Source of the DNA: Leptoclinus maculatus
Taxonomy: Eukaryota; Chordata; Actinopteri; Perciformes; Stichaeidae
Assembly (NCBI GenBank): GCA_032191485.1
Contig: JAVDOI010000019.1
Location: 10,075,784 to 10,139,783, forward strand
Reading direction: 5' to 3'
Length of the DNA: 64,000 bases
In this document: positions 50,001-63,208 of the stretch, piece after piece
How the letters are laid out: every line of letters starts with the position of its first letter
Position numbering within the stretch: position 1 is the stretch's first letter
The notes under the pieces: generated by a model
Databases searched by the model: none
What the model saw: the letters and a program-made list of their open reading frames with translations, nothing else
Told to the model about the DNA's origin: nothing
Translations under genes and position numbers: made by a program

Positions 50001-50086
50001 AGCGGGATGAAGGGGCTGCTTTGATGAGCTGGAGTCGAAGATAACCTCACAGCAGGGGGAAAAAGCAGTTGCAGCTTTTATCAGAG
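47056..50086. other. Non-coding stretch
   Basis: No supported gene. Open frames of up to 202 codons at 47,155-47,763 are pyrimidine-rich and mutually overlapping in several frames, so I treat them as chance. A second family F fragment lies at about 48,235-48,350 ('tgccgtttgatgctgagcag', 'tgtacagtggg'). Confidence 0.5.
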
Positions 50087-50265
50087 CTGCAAATAACGAT
50101 TATTTTCTTGATGATTTCCTCGACTAATTAATAAAATGCCAGAGAACGGTGAAAAATTCTGATCACGATTTCCCAGAGGCCAAAGTTTTGTCTTGAGATG
50201 TGTTCTTTTGGCCGACCCAACAGTCCGAGACCCAAAGATATTCAATGATACAATGACTCAAACGG
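50087..50265 (+). repeat. Dispersed teleost repeat, family B
   Basis: 'gctgcaaataacgattattt', 'aatgccagagaacggtg', 'cgatttcccagaggcc' and 'gacccaaagatattcaatg' define a well-known short teleost repeat. Reverse copies are in intron 2 of the TMEM53-like genes. Confidence 0.75.
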
Positions 50266-53200
50266 TTAATAGATCTTAACGCTCTTGTGTAATATTGCAT
50301 ATATACAGATCGTCATAACTTCCGTATGTATTTAAGACATTAGTTATCTTAATATCTACTAGTCAAGATCTACCACGTGTTGTTGTGTCTAATATAATAT
50401 GCTGTTAAGTTGTCTGCCCTCAGTTATGTCTTGTATTTATATTATTGCCAAGACAAAATACAAAGTTAAAGGAATTACAAAAAAAAAAAAAAACTATGAT
50501 AATATGAATAAACAAAAACTGATCCGGGACTACACTTAAGATCCTTCATTAGAACACACATGCTCTGTTGTTAGAGCTGTCCTCAGGCACAGTTTAAAGA
50601 TCAGCTTGCCCTGTCCCAAATTCATCACTTTGTAAGACATTTTTCAATTTGTCCTGAGATCAGAATGGGAGTTAAGTGAAGCCTGCAGGCTGGAAAAGAG
50701 CGTATGCGTCTTCAGTTATTACATAAATGATTTGATTTCTTCATGGCATGGAACCAGGCTTTAATCAAACCTTGCACTACATAATATCTACTGTCTTCAA
50801 AAAAGATGCTGCTTTTACCACAAAATAGTAAATTATTTATAGCTTGTTCCTTTTACAATTCAGTTTGGTATAGGATATCCATTCTGTGTCAATCCCTTAG
50901 ACTTTACAGTATTAGCATATAGCTTGACTACTTTTGAAGGTCAGAATAATACAGTCTGTATTTCAGGTGTACATCTTCATACAATACGTGCAATCTAATT
51001 CCAATCATTCTGTATAAAAATAAGACAATACATTGACTTCAAAGTAGAAGAAGCAGCCGTGTAGCAAGAAAGCTACACTTTTATCTCACTGGGGTAACAG
51101 TAAAGGTGGTACAAATAGCAAGGTGAGTGAAGGTCAAATATGTTATTATGGTGATGTTGGTGAGGGGGCTTCATCACAGGCAGGACCCCTCATCCACCAC
51201 TCAGGAAATTATGTTTCCTTGGGCTGAGAGTTCACTGATTGTTTCTATATTTTGGAAATAGATCTGGGAAATGTTTGTGCACAACAACAACAACCCCCCT
51301 CCATCGATTAGACACATTTGATGTCAACAGAGGTAAGTCGGCGATGGCCTGTCCGTGTCAAAGGTGAGTCCCTTCAACCTCATGTAAACTTTGCAGGAGG
51401 TTGGATATGATGTGGGTTGTTCTGTGCGGGATGGAAATTAATAAAACAGATGTTTTATAGGACAGCTTGGGTCTTATTTTGGAGTTTTGGCAGCCTAGTA
51501 TCCCAAGGATTTACGCTCATACTGGACGATTCTGTGCCTCACAGTAATGTCCAGTGCCAACACAGGAAGTTATTGTGCCAGGTATGTAGGATGGCGGAAA
51601 GGGTCTAGAGATGGAGTGGTGGATGTGTGTACAGTTACTTTCATGCAGGAGACCAGAGTTCACCTCCCGTCACCATAACCAAAGGTCTTTACCATAACCA
51701 CGATTTTTTCTTTTATCTCATTTTCCAATCACAGATGTTGGCGATATTAATGTTCTTGAATTTTATCATAAGCAAACGATCAAAACGAGATCTGAGTTGT
51801 AATACATTTGAATTAAACTTTAAAGTTGGACTCAAGCTTTTTTTCTATGGAGCGGTCGGTGATTTGCTTGCAGAGTCAAAAAGTCAACATCGGCATTCTA
51901 TTCATATTAGGTGTAAACATAGTACCTGAAAACAGCTGCATTTAGATTTGACCAGCTTACAGTTTGTGTGCGTGTGCACATGCAAGTGTGTAAATCCTGC
52001 GCGTGTAATATTCAGCATGTGTGTTTGTACAACACCGTTTCCCAGTGTCCGCGGCACTGGGTGATCTCCGCTAATGAACAATTTGTTCGCTGAGGTGTGA
52101 CCACAGGCATTGTGATGGGAGCCACACAGTGGACCGCTGATGCAGTGAGCGAGAGAGATAGAGATAAATAGAGAAAGAGAGAGAGGGGGGGGGAGAGAGA
52201 GGGAGAGAGAGGGAGAGTGGGAGGGAGGGACACTGGAACTCAATTCCATACAGACGAACATACACTGGCTCAGAAGGACGGTCTCTCCTGCAACACGAAC
52301 ACATTGCTAGCTGTGGATTCTCCACCTTATTCCATACATCTGTGGGTAAGTCATATTTTCATCTGTCTGTCCACATAGCTGTCCCTCTCTCTCTCTCTCT
52401 CTCTCTCTGCCTGTGTGTGCTAATCAGCTGCTCTGCATCTAGGAATAGGAAATGTGAGTGTCTGACTCCAATAGGCATGCTGTTACACGCTGAGAAACAC
52501 ACTGTAGCTGCAGCTATAGGTAAACACACCGACACACACAAACATACTATATTTCCTTTCATCACATGTAAGAGGGCTTGTGGTTGATCTGGGTGCATTG
52601 ATGCTAAATGATGAAGGAGACCCGAGGGAGTCATCCAGTGATAAATCAAACAGGAAATGTTTATGATGGTAGGTGTATTTATTTTAGGAGTGTGTGTGTG
52701 TGTCTGTCAGTGTGTCATTTGGATAAACCTGAGCTGTAATTCCCATGAATATCTGACTTGGATTATGCAATCATATCCATGTTTACTCTCTCCATTTTAG
52801 CATAATGATGTACAGAATATACACGCAAGTGTGTTTTGATGTTTGCAAACCAGCAAAGGCTCTTGTAGGCATTGATTGTGTGTGTGTGTGTGTGTGTGAA
52901 TGGTCATTTGCATGTGAGAGCAGCACACTCCTACGAGCGGAACAGCGGAGTCCTAAAGGTGCTCAAATCCCAGGGATTAGCAAGACGTCTTTGGCTTCAG
53001 CTGTCACCATGGCAAAGGCAGCCGGTGGAACGCCTGTGTTTGAGAGCATCCTTTGTAAGCGGCAGGTTCTCCGCATTCATCAGCTCAATGGCTAACACAA
53101 GCATTAGCCCGGCACCATTAATGTCAGTCTCAAGCACGGGGAATATGTTTCTTGAGAGGTCAAAGTGGGGGTTAAAAGAGACGGGAGAGTAAGAGCCACG

Positions 53201-53729
53201 GGAAATGTGTGGAGAGCCAAACTAAGCACAGGAAAGGGAAAAATTGAGTGCATCGACAAGTTTTCACAGAGAAATGAATGTCAAGGAGATGTTATTAATG
53301 GTACTGCTAATGTTCTAAGAAGATTTCTGCATGTGGAAGCTGGATTTGTAAGATTGCATGTCAAAGATCACCAGAGGAAACCCCACAGGTTAGATTAGCA
53401 AGGCATTCATCTTGTTAAATAGCATGACTCAGGAGGGTGTTGTTTAGTTGTGAAGCCTGCGGGACATACAATACGTAACCTGTTGGAGTCCTGCCTGTGA
53501 TGCTGCTCATTTGACCAGGGGTTTGTCTATTGTTGGACATGAGAGCAGCTCTCATTATGGTCAATAATGTCCAGGAAACTATTGACTGTAGCTGGTTGCA
53601 CCGTTTCTATCTGTAGACCTGTCACAAGTCAGCGATGGCACTTCAGAAAGTCAACTTGAAAATGACGTTAAACGAGGAATTACACAGTTAACTTCGACAG
53701 CGGCTGATGAAACACCTAGAGCAGTAAAT
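50266..53729. other. Non-coding stretch
   Basis: No supported coding exon. GA simple sequence is at 52,143-52,220. A good splice donor (tgtgg|gtaagt) at 52,345 follows a short balanced segment. It could be an untranslated first exon of the gene at 57.7 kb, but nothing links them except order and strand. Confidence 0.4.
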
Positions 53730-53903
53730 GCACAAAGCTAGCTGTTACCACCGGTTTCCCGTCTTTATGCTAAGCTAACCGGCTGCTGGTTGTAGCTGTA
53801 CATTTACCAAACAGATATGAGAGTGATATGGATCTTCTCATCCATCTCTCAGCAAGAAATAGATGAATATGTGTATTAGTCAACTATGGACTATTCCTTT
53901 AAA
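53730..53903 (+). repeat. Dispersed teleost repeat, family G
   Basis: 'gtctttatgctaagctaacc', 'ggctgctggttgtagct', 'gatcttctcatccatctctc' and 'ggactattcctttaaaat' are hallmarks of a very common short teleost repeat. This is the only copy in the window. Confidence 0.7.
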
Positions 53904-55309
53904 ATGAGTCTGCCCAACAATGGGCAACAGCAGTGTATCTTTGTTTTTAGAAAAACCAAACTGGGCAGCGGAAAAGTACCTGCACACAATATGCACAATA
54001 TACATACCATGAAAACATGACCAATAACCTGAGTGATTCATATTAAATTACAACATTGATATGGCACTATCTAATCAGTATTTATTGATGTAAACATTGT
54101 AGTGTTGAGCGTAATGATAAAATAAGCCAACTGTAAAATGAATCCTGGAACTTGGAAGTCAATAAAAAGGTTGTAAACAGAAAATAGGTATTTTTTGGCG
54201 TGAAATGAGGACATTTACCATGTAAAATTGTATTTCTTTTATCATAGTGGTTCTATAAAGCCCTCTCTCCTAAACTGTCACAAGAATTTGACATGAACAT
54301 AATGTCGACAACATTAGAGAGATAGGTGGATAGTCAGATGCTTGGTCGCTACGTTAAGCTCTCTAACACTTTATAAAGCCCTTCAAAATGTACCGCTTTA
54401 TGCAGAATAAATCCCTGCTGCTGGCTTAAAGCGGCCAGTCAGATTGAATCTGTGCAGTATTGACATCCCTGCGTAGCGTCAAAGTCAGAAGAGGACAACA
54501 GGAAAAAGCCATATGTTTATCCTCAGATGTGAGATAGAGCCCTGTGCTGTTAGAAAGCTGCAATCGGACCCAACAGCACGTGGGAGGATGCACATGTAAA
54601 TACAAGCGCACCTACACACAACCATGGAAATAATACTAGAGTGAGAACTAGTGCTTGTAAATATGCACGCCCACACAGCGGATTCAGAAAACTATCACCC
54701 ACAACGGTTTGCAGGGCGGTAAATTACTCCATTATTCTGGAGTGTGTCATTGAGCCACAAGCCTTCCCGTTGTTATAGCAAGTTTGTTAAATAGTAATGA
54801 CATGGGCCACAGTCAATTCGTCTCCATTTGTGACCCCCCCCCCCTCAGCGTCGTAGAGCCTCTCCATTTCAATCAATCAGGAGCGACGCACACCTCTAAT
54901 TCAGTCACCGCGTGTCTCCTTCACCTGTCTTTTTTCTTTCCTTCTCCTCTTCATCTTTCCCCTCTCTCGTCGGCTCTAGTGGCCTTAATGTGATCACAGT
55001 GATCACAGAGGGGCTTGTAATAGTGTCTTCGGATTAATTTAGCACGCAGCATTTTCCGCGGAGAAATATGTTACAGCCGGGTGAAGGCTGATTGAGAACA
55101 AGATGGCTGATGGCCAGGGAGAAGTGAGAGCGCAGGGGGGGCTTCTAGTGAACACGCACACCCTCAGACTAAATTGAAAGACAGGAGTCTGTTTACAGAG
55201 TTAATAAAAGAGGTTCTGGCAACAAACTAGAATGAGCATTAGGGAGACTGCAGCAGAGTTTACTCTCCTGGACTGCGAATGCCACGACTGAATGTCAATA
55301 TGGTGTCTT

Positions 55310-55350
<41 letters not shown>

Positions 55351-55784
55351 GCCCTTGTCTTTTGCTCTCTGCCCTTATCTTCCGTCTCTGTCGCTCCATT
55401 GAGCACACTACAGCAGCAGGCCCCCGTCTTTGTCAGGAGCAGCTAGACAAAACGCCAAGGAAATAATAGAGGGTACTTGTAAATTCCCCACAGACACTTT
55501 TTATGGTTCCTTTCCACTTGCTCTGTTGCCTGTCAAACCAGACAATGCCTTCACTAACAGGCATGTATTTGATGCGGTGACAAGAAAGTTAAAGCCCCAA
55601 TCTGGAATTGAGTAAAGCACAAGATGTGCTGTGGTTTTTGATTCATTACTGGCACTAGCACTGTAGATAATTTGTTAGTTTGATTGCTAGATTTGTTTAC
55701 ACAAACATGATGTAATTGATTAATGCCGTTCTAGACAGAAGCTAAACACTAGCTCTACATTACTTCCAAAAATGTGTTTACATG
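53904..55784. other. Non-coding stretch, possible conserved elements
   Basis: 54,690-55,230 is balanced sequence with TTAATTTAG-type motifs and the short palindrome 'tgatcacagtgatcaca' (55,000-55,016). It resembles enhancer DNA. A CT microsatellite is at 55,312-55,342. No gene seen. Confidence 0.4.
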
Positions 55785-56110
55785 TTAAAGCTGCTATTAT
55801 ATATTTTTTTTGAATGGCTCAAATGATTAGGTGTACATGAAAGTGCTCAACAGAGAATTATGTCCCAACTCTGCAGTTCCCAACTATGGAGCGTTTTAGT
55901 GTCTTTCAGCTCAGTTTTTTTTTTGGCTTGCAACTTGTCAGCAAAAAAGCTCTGATAAACCCACTGTGCACTGCCTACCCAGCACCAAACGGCAGACAGA
56001 CTAAGTTAGGGACCAGCTGGTGAACAAAAGTGGAGCGATTAGCAGCAAAGAACCATGTTTTTCCCTTTGGAGTTGGTGGGGACCAAAACAGAGTTAAAAG
56101 AAGAGTGAAT
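55785..56110 (-). repeat. Dispersed teleost repeat, family F (longest member)
   Basis: It contains 'ctatggagcgttttagtg' and 'cccactgtgcactgcc' followed by 'accaaacggcagaca'. These match, in reverse complement, the fragments at 46,940-47,055 and 48,235-48,350. Confidence 0.65.
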
Positions 56111-56695
56111 ATTGGAGGATGAAGACTTACCACGCTGATACTGAGCTAAAGATACACAGAAGTTAATTGTGAGAATCTTAGCCACAATAAATGATATCTA
56201 TTCCCCATTCTTACATAATGGATTGGTTGTGCATGTTCTATACATAATAAGATCAACTATGATCATGCGTGGGTGTGTGTACCTACTACAGAACAGTAAA
56301 TGTGGGCGAACAAGCACACACAACTAAGATACAGAGTCAGAATCGAATCCATCGACAATAATATCTCTGCACGTATGAAATATGACTGTGTGTGGGTTGG
56401 TTGGTGCAAGCTCGAGCTTCTCAGGCATCTAAAAACAACCCCACCTCATTGGAAACTGATTTTCATGCTGCTCAGTCAAAATACCAAAACTAGGGAGTGT
56501 GTGGGAAGCTTTATGCTTGAACCCCCCCAACTGGTAGTCAGTCTTCCTATCCAGTTATCATCTGACTGTGTATATAGGCCCGTTTCATCCCTCCAGCAGG
56601 GAATGGAGGGGGAGACGGCAGGCAAAGTCCCTGCCTGAGACTCTTATGGTAGTGGCTGATTGATCTTGTGTGTGCGGATGAAAGAAAATAGCACA

Positions 56696-56732
<37 letters not shown>

Positions 56733-57674
56733 AGAGAGAACTGGCGTGGATTAGGGGAGGAAAAAAGTGAGTCGTTAATAAACTTGCCAGAGAGGAAAAC
56801 GGAGGCTGACGATGCAGAAAAAGTGTGAAATAACACTCATAAAGAGAATGAGAGCAGGAGAGAACTTTACTCTAATATTTGTGTGAATATTGTTTATTTT
56901 TTTCTCCCCCACACAAACATATCTTTCTCCCTCTGCTTTAAAGAACAAATAAATCTGAGATTGAAAGAGAGCGAGGCCGAACTGGGGGGTTGGGTGTGTG
57001 TGTGGGGGGTGGGGGGGCGGGGGGGGTGGAGTACAGCTAAAGCATACAGGTTGTTGTTCTCGCAGGGGAAATTCCTCTGGTGCTCCAGTCTTTTCACTGA
57101 GGCAACAGGCTAGTGACTTTGAACCACTCGGTGTTCCACAAAAGAAAAAGAGGTCCCTCTATTCTTATGTTGGCAACCCGGATCCTAATTTACTATCCTC
57201 CCCCAACCCTACACACACACACACACACATTATTTCTTGACCACTCTTCTCTGAAAAGAATACATATGGATGGAAGTCCTTTAAGTTTAAGTTCTCTAAT
57301 TGGTCAGCCTGTGTAGCCGCCCAACCACTGCGACACAGCATGACATAAAGACTGACCACCGCATCTAAGGGGACACCACAAATTGTGGGGTGTCCATAAG
57401 ACTTAAGCTATTGTTGTGATATGTGGTGGGTGACATCTTTTTTTTTAGCCTGCTAACTTCAGCAGTCGCTTGTAATAGGTGGCATCGTTTCCATACTTGC
57501 TTTACTTCACGCTCTAGAAAAAAAAGAAGAAGCTGAAAAGCAGGTCACACTCAAGAATGTTTGATGAAAAAAAAAAGAAAAAAAAGAACAGATGCTAATT
57601 CTATCAAGTTTTCGTGAACTAAAATTTAGCTGGAAAGTGTGTCACACGGTGTCCTGTGTCTTCTTGTCTTTTAG
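56111..57674. other. Non-coding stretch, upstream intron or flank of the mucin-like gene
   Basis: GA microsatellite at 56,699-56,732, a G-rich patch at 57,001-57,030, and a short CA run near 57,212-57,228. The region ends in a pyrimidine-rich acceptor at 57,674. No coding exon that I can support. Confidence 0.5.
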
Positions 57675-57765
57675 GTCATTTTGCCGGAGAGAGAGCCAAA
57701 CCCGCCTCAGGGAGCAGGAGAATGGAGAACGACATGTGAGCGACCCATGCGCCACTGTCGACAGC
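57675..57765 (+). promoter_or_regulatory. 5' UTR part of mucin-like gene exon, with a 5-codon uORF
   Basis: The exon most likely begins after 'cttcttgtcttttag' (57,674). The leader holds a minimal upstream frame, ATG GAG AAC GAC ATG TGA, at 57,722-57,739, which ends 26 nt before the main ATG. It could reduce translation of the main frame. The exon start is inferred from the acceptor consensus. An unspliced frame running in from 57,592 also exists but is not needed. Confidence 0.5.
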
Positions 57766-58786
57766 ATGCTTCGCCTCCTCCAGACCTTGGCCTTCTGCTT
57801 CTGGTGCTTTTTGCTGCTTCACAGGCAGGCTGTGGCTGACGAAGAGGCCCTCTGGGGACCGACGCCATCAAGTGAAAACCCACCTGAAAGCTCTCGCTGG
57901 TCTCTTTGGTTGCCTCCCCTTCCCTCACTACCCTTCCGCATCCCCTTTTATGGAAGCTCGGACGTGAACGACGAGGCTACTGAGTTGACCACAACCGCCA
58001 AAGGGCAGACGGAACAAATCAATGGCTTGCAAGACCACTTCGGTTCAGGGGAAGAAAGCCTTTCGGAGGCCTCTGAACCACCCACCACTTCGAGTCAGGG
58101 GCTCCTAACCAGCGTGACAAAGATAGGTACAGAATCACTTCCCACAGGGACATCAGATTCTCCACACAGCAGCATAGCGCAGAGCGACAAAGAAGCTCTT
58201 GTTTTAGACTCCTACTCTCCCACAAGCAGTTCTATCAGAAACACTCTGGTCACCAACAGTCCCACCAGCACAAGCACTCCAGAACAAAATGCAACACATA
58301 CCCACCCACCGAGGGGCATCGCACCAGCCACAACCCTACAGCTCCCAGAGGAACACACTGATAAGGAGGCTGAAGATTTCACAGAAAAGATCTTTCTGAC
58401 GATAGCACCAGAAACCACAGTTCCCACTGCCTTGACATGGGCAGCAGTCCAAACCACAACAACAACCCCAGGACTGGTGGAGACCACTCTAACCAGCAGA
58501 CACCCTCTGGGGCCTGTTGCCCCCTCTACGTCCTCAGAAACCACGTTTGTCAGAAAACCACAAGACTCCACTTTTGGTATTACGCGCCATGCTGGAGAGG
58601 CAACAATGACAGAACTTCACCCCACTCAGAGCGAGGCCGATCTGGGATTCTCTGAGGCCAGGTCAGGGCCCGTGGAGGAACAGCCGGGGGTAATCACCAC
58701 TGCCATGGGGATCGATCACAAACTAGTGCCGGAATCCATAACAAGCACAACTAAGAGCCAAAGGGTTAACTTTCCAATAGCAGGAG
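57766..58786 (+). CDS. Secreted/membrane mucin-like protein, first coding exon
   Basis: ATG at 57,766 opens 340 codons plus one base before the donor G|GTAAGC. Residues 1-24 form a signal peptide (MLRLLQTLAF, then a Cys/Trp/Leu-rich hydrophobic core, then RQAVA with likely cleavage before DEEA). A Trp/Pro-rich patch (SLWLPPLPSLPFRIPFY) follows at about 45-62. A long Ser/Thr/Pro-rich, Cys-free region comes next, suited to O-glycosylation, with one N-glycosylation motif (NAT, about residue 175). An acidic-flanked GSG at about 93-95 could accept a glycosaminoglycan chain. This looks like the mucin-like N-terminal domain of an extracellular-matrix or type I membrane protein. I do not recognise the gene. 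Long-form collagen XVIII and SEZ6-type proteins have comparable N-termini but no specific match is visible. The exon ends at phase 1, and the next exon is at 63,209. Confidence 0.7.
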
Positions 58787-61700
58787 GTAAGCAAAGTTAA
58801 ACCAATCAATAGTGGCTGGATTGACTCTATAGATGTGATCCATCATGGGCAGGCAGGTCTTAAGTGTTCAATAGCTGGCTGTCAAAAGGCTGCAGACCGG
58901 CTCGATTGAAGACATTTCTGACATGGTGAGTAGTCAAAGGTCCGTTTTGTTGAAAACCTGTCAACACTCTTTAAGTACAAGTCTGGAATCAACACTGACA
59001 TGATTACAATGACGGGTTGTGTGATGGAGTTTCTGTGCACCTTGCTCAGAGAGAGTACCATAAAAGGTATAGTTAAGATTGTTTGATATAATGTGGTAGT
59101 CTATTACACTGTGCTGGTTTTAATGTCTCAGGCTACTAACCCTGTGGACAAATACATTTCGGCAACATGACAGAATGGGAGTTGTTGCACAATACAGCAA
59201 TCAAAACCATGTAGAACACAATGAAACATCTTTATTAGATTTCCAATGCTCGCTTCCCACAGACTTTGAACGATTCAATAAAACAGTCCCATCACACAGA
59301 GAGACGATGGAATAAAGATTAAAGCAGTCTGTTGTGCAATCTGTTGTGGATCGTTAAAAATCATTTTTGAGAGATGCGTTGTTGTTGTTGTTGTTGACTA
59401 AGTTAATTGAGCATTTCACATTCGCCACCAGTGAGTAATTTGTACCAATTCCCCCAAAAAAACTCTATTTAACAATCTTTTAATGAGTTCCACTCCAACA
59501 TTTCATAAGCCTTTAGATGATGAGCTAAAACAGCTGGCTTCAGAAGACTTTGACACAACATTGAGGCAACACCTCCTTCTTCAAAGCCCATCCCCCAACA
59601 CTAGTGGCAGTCTGGTGTCTGTATGCGTAATGAGTCTTCAGAGGAAGGTCCTCCTGCAGGTACAGACGCATTCATCATGTCGGTTCAAAGGTCGGGCAAG
59701 AAAATGACGAGTCGATTATTCTCTGCCGGGGAGGTTCAGTTTCCGTCTGATAAAACCGTGATTGTTTGGTGAATTCATACACACAGTCTGCAATATGGAC
59801 ATTAATATTCTGCAGTTGCATATTGATAAGCTTATGTAAGACAATGCTGCCATCCCACCAAATGTCCATTAATATCAGTAAATACAATCTTTGAAATTGA
59901 AATAAGGCCAAAAATGGGCTTTGAGACTATGCTCTTGGATATTTACAGATAGCAATGTATTCTGCACAATATCAAAAAAGTACATTAAGAGGTTTTCCGT
60001 GGAAAACAAAGCAATTGCAACCACTCCCGCACTGCTCATGCTGCTTGTATTGAAACTGGTGATGTTATGTCTACAGCGCCCGGGTGTTGTGTCTGCACTT
60101 GTTTTCAGTTGTGCATCGTGTGGCGGCATACAGAAAAGAAAGGGGGTTTGGTCCGGGTGGGGAGGGCTGCTGTGACCGTGTATCAGTATTCCAAACGCAC
60201 ACTCAGCGAAACCACCTCCTCTCCACTGGGACCATCCGCTCGCCAGTCGCTGTTCATGGATGCTGAACATGCTTCTTGCCTTTCAGTCTCCTCCCTCCCT
60301 CCTTTTGCAATATTGTTGCCTCTGTACAAACAAATCCCTGTCACTTTCTTTCCATGGACAGACTTGTCGGCTGCTTTGAAGGGTGAAAATGTCCTGACAG
60401 GAATCAGAGAAATCTTCTCGTCATCCAGCTGAGAAATAAAAAAAAAAACGAATACAAAAACATGGTGCTTTCATGCACCCTTGTAGTCTGCTTGGTGTGG
60501 CATTGCGCTGGAGTCTCGCAGTAAGGACACAGGAGGAGATTTAAATGAAACCGCCTGCATTACCATACATTATCCCAATGTGAACATTCTATCCGTGTGC
60601 TGTAATGCACTTTTAAGCTGCACAGGGTGAATCACTTCCCCACTGGAGGTGTGGAACATCTTCACCACACAACCGAGTGGGTTTTCATTGATCGAGACAG
60701 CGTTTGCTAAATGTGGCGGTTGCCCTTGAGGAGGCTGTTAGGTGTAAAAAAAAACAACAACAAAAAAAACAGCAACGCTCTGCATCCGTGTCAAATTCTC
60801 TACTAAGGGACACTCCGAACGTCTCATAGCAAGGGCAATGATGACAAGAGAGAGCGGAAAGAGCGGAGGGATAGAGCTGGGGGTTGAAGCTGATGAGATG
60901 TGGGGGTTGAAAATGTAGGTTTTCTAAAGCTGCTGTAAAATTTCTTCCAAAAAGCCTTTCCTTTATCCTGCTCCTTCTGTCCCCTCCTCCCACTTTTCCC
61001 ATTACTGTATGCTGGACTAATAGGCGGTGGCGAGACTAGACCCTTAACACACTCCATTACCTGCAAGGATATATTGTCCCTGTGATCCAGGCGCTACGCC
61101 AAACTGCTAAAGCACGGGCATTGACAGATTAATTGATTAAGGAAATGGATTTACACGGCACAGCATGTGGCACGAATATCTAATGCCCCAGTGTAGAATG
61201 TACATGGGAAAGGGGCTTACATGCAAATCGAAAACTGTGGTGACTTTAATATTATGTTAATCTTCTGACTCATTTGGCCAGACAGAGTCCATGAGTTTAA
61301 AAAAATAATAATTGATGGCTAAAGGCTGTTTGTTTTTAGGATTTCACCCACAGCTCTGAGGCTGAATTAACCTGAGTAATGCAAACATGCACATATAGAA
61401 CAATCTGGATTATTTCTCACCTTTATTCAGACTGATTTTTAAGTGTAATGGAGTGTGAAAATGCCACAGATCCCTTAGTAACTCTCTTAAAACTGAGCCA
61501 AATTAGTAACAACGTGATGCAATTTTGTGCAAGTACATTTGAGAGGCTATCCAACCCACTCCTTTTTCTGTCGTATCACTCTAGGCACATTGTGTTTGTT
61601 ACCAGCCCATGTATTCTTTTCCAAACTCACTGGGGGCCTGCATAGATAACGCAGGGTGTAATGGAGTGCAACATCATCTTTTTTTATATATATATATATA

Positions 61701-62840
61701 TTTCTGGAAGCTGAAGATAATGAGGAGCCTCTGAAACACAACGCACACTGTGAATTACTACCACGCCAAAATGGCTATCGTGGCCTCAAAAGTCTTGCCC
61801 ATTGTGGATGCTACTTTAAATACAATTTAGGCTGCATCTCATGGATGAAACCGAAATGAAAGAAGGATCCATTCATAGCCTGAAGTGAAGAAGGAAAGAT
61901 TCTTCTTCAACTGGAAAAACAATGGCGAGAACATCTTACTGGAAGGTCATGGAGGCTAAAAGACATAACGTGTCTGTACTAATTAGGTAAACAGTAAAAT
62001 AGCAATTCAGCATGTAGTGTTGAGCTGTTCAATAAGTCAGATCACTCTCATCCCTTTTTGCTTTTATTTTGCCGCATCAGCAGAGTCTCTGTAAATCGCC
62101 AAGCACCACGAGTGAGTGGACGTGTTTACTGTGCTTGACTCAGATTTTTTTTTAGCAGATCTCAGTAGATGTTGTAATTTAATCTGCAGGAACATCACAG
62201 TATCTGTGCTGCAGTGATCCGGCTGTAGTGTACAGTGTCTCTTGAAACGACAAATGAAAGACAAAATGAAATTGTTATATATTTACATGTGTAGCTTTAA
62301 GGATAACAACACTGATTTATAGTGGAGTAAATATCTGTGGTGTGTCGTTTGTGCAGCTGTGTTGGGGTCAACAGCGCAATAAGATTTTGCTTTGGAGACC
62401 TTTAAAAGTTACGATTAACTTGGGTGCTGTGAGCATGACCTAGATTATACCGTGCGATAGCAGCTCGCATGGCCTCCTAGCTGTGTTTTTTTTTTTTCTA
62501 ACTCATTATTCCTCCCACTAGCCTCGTACCTCTGCGTCTTTTATTCATGTTAATTCCGAAGTTATAAACGAGCACTGCACCTGCTATCCCTGGCTTCATC
62601 ACAGAGTCAGCTCATCAGCTATTCCCAACAGATTCACTCGCTGAATATTGTCCCAAGTCTCATCTGGTCCATCATTCATTTATAACTGTAAAACACACAA
62701 ATGCTGTGCAGAGGGCCGACTGTGAACACACACTTTGTGAGTGAACCAACGGGAAAAGAGAGAGTCATTTCTCTCCCACTCTGTCTTTTGCTTTCTTTCT
62801 TTGAAACGGGTCTGAGGTCTGGATTTGTGATGGACCGGGA

Positions 62841-62884
<44 letters not shown>

Positions 62885-63208
62885 AGGATGTCAATGTAAT
62901 TACACTACAGAGGGCCAGACTACTGAGCAATGGATGACTGGCTACAACTAAGTGGGCGATGGTCAATCCATCTGACATAACTGGGTTAAGAAATATAGTC
63001 CTTCCATGTTCTGCAGTGTGAAGCCTCAGAGATGCTGTGTGCAGAGAACACAGAGGGTTAAAACTTCATCTTGGCACGCTCCAAATTTGCTAATCTGTCC
63101 CCCCCCCCCCCCCCCCTGACTACATGAAGCCACGGTGTTGTGTTCTTTAAATTGCGGTCCTGGTCGCTTTGAGATCGCTCAGAGGTTAAATTGCATGTGT
63201 CTTCCCAG
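58787..63208 (+). other. Intron of the mucin-like gene (4.4 kb)
   Basis: Donor GTAAGC at 58,787 and acceptor 'gtgtcttcccag' ending at 63,208. Within it, 60,540-60,620 and 61,060-61,260 are balanced, TAATTGATTAA-containing sequences resembling conserved non-coding DNA. A CA microsatellite is at 62,845-62,883 and a C18 run at 63,099-63,116. No further exon that I can support. Confidence 0.6.
62845..62883. repeat. CA microsatellite
   Basis: An uninterrupted (CA)n run, directly visible. Confidence 0.95.

Noticed and set aside
58019..58571. Minus-strand frames opposite the mucin-like exon
   Set aside because: They are shadows of the plus-strand Ser/Thr/Pro-rich coding exon.
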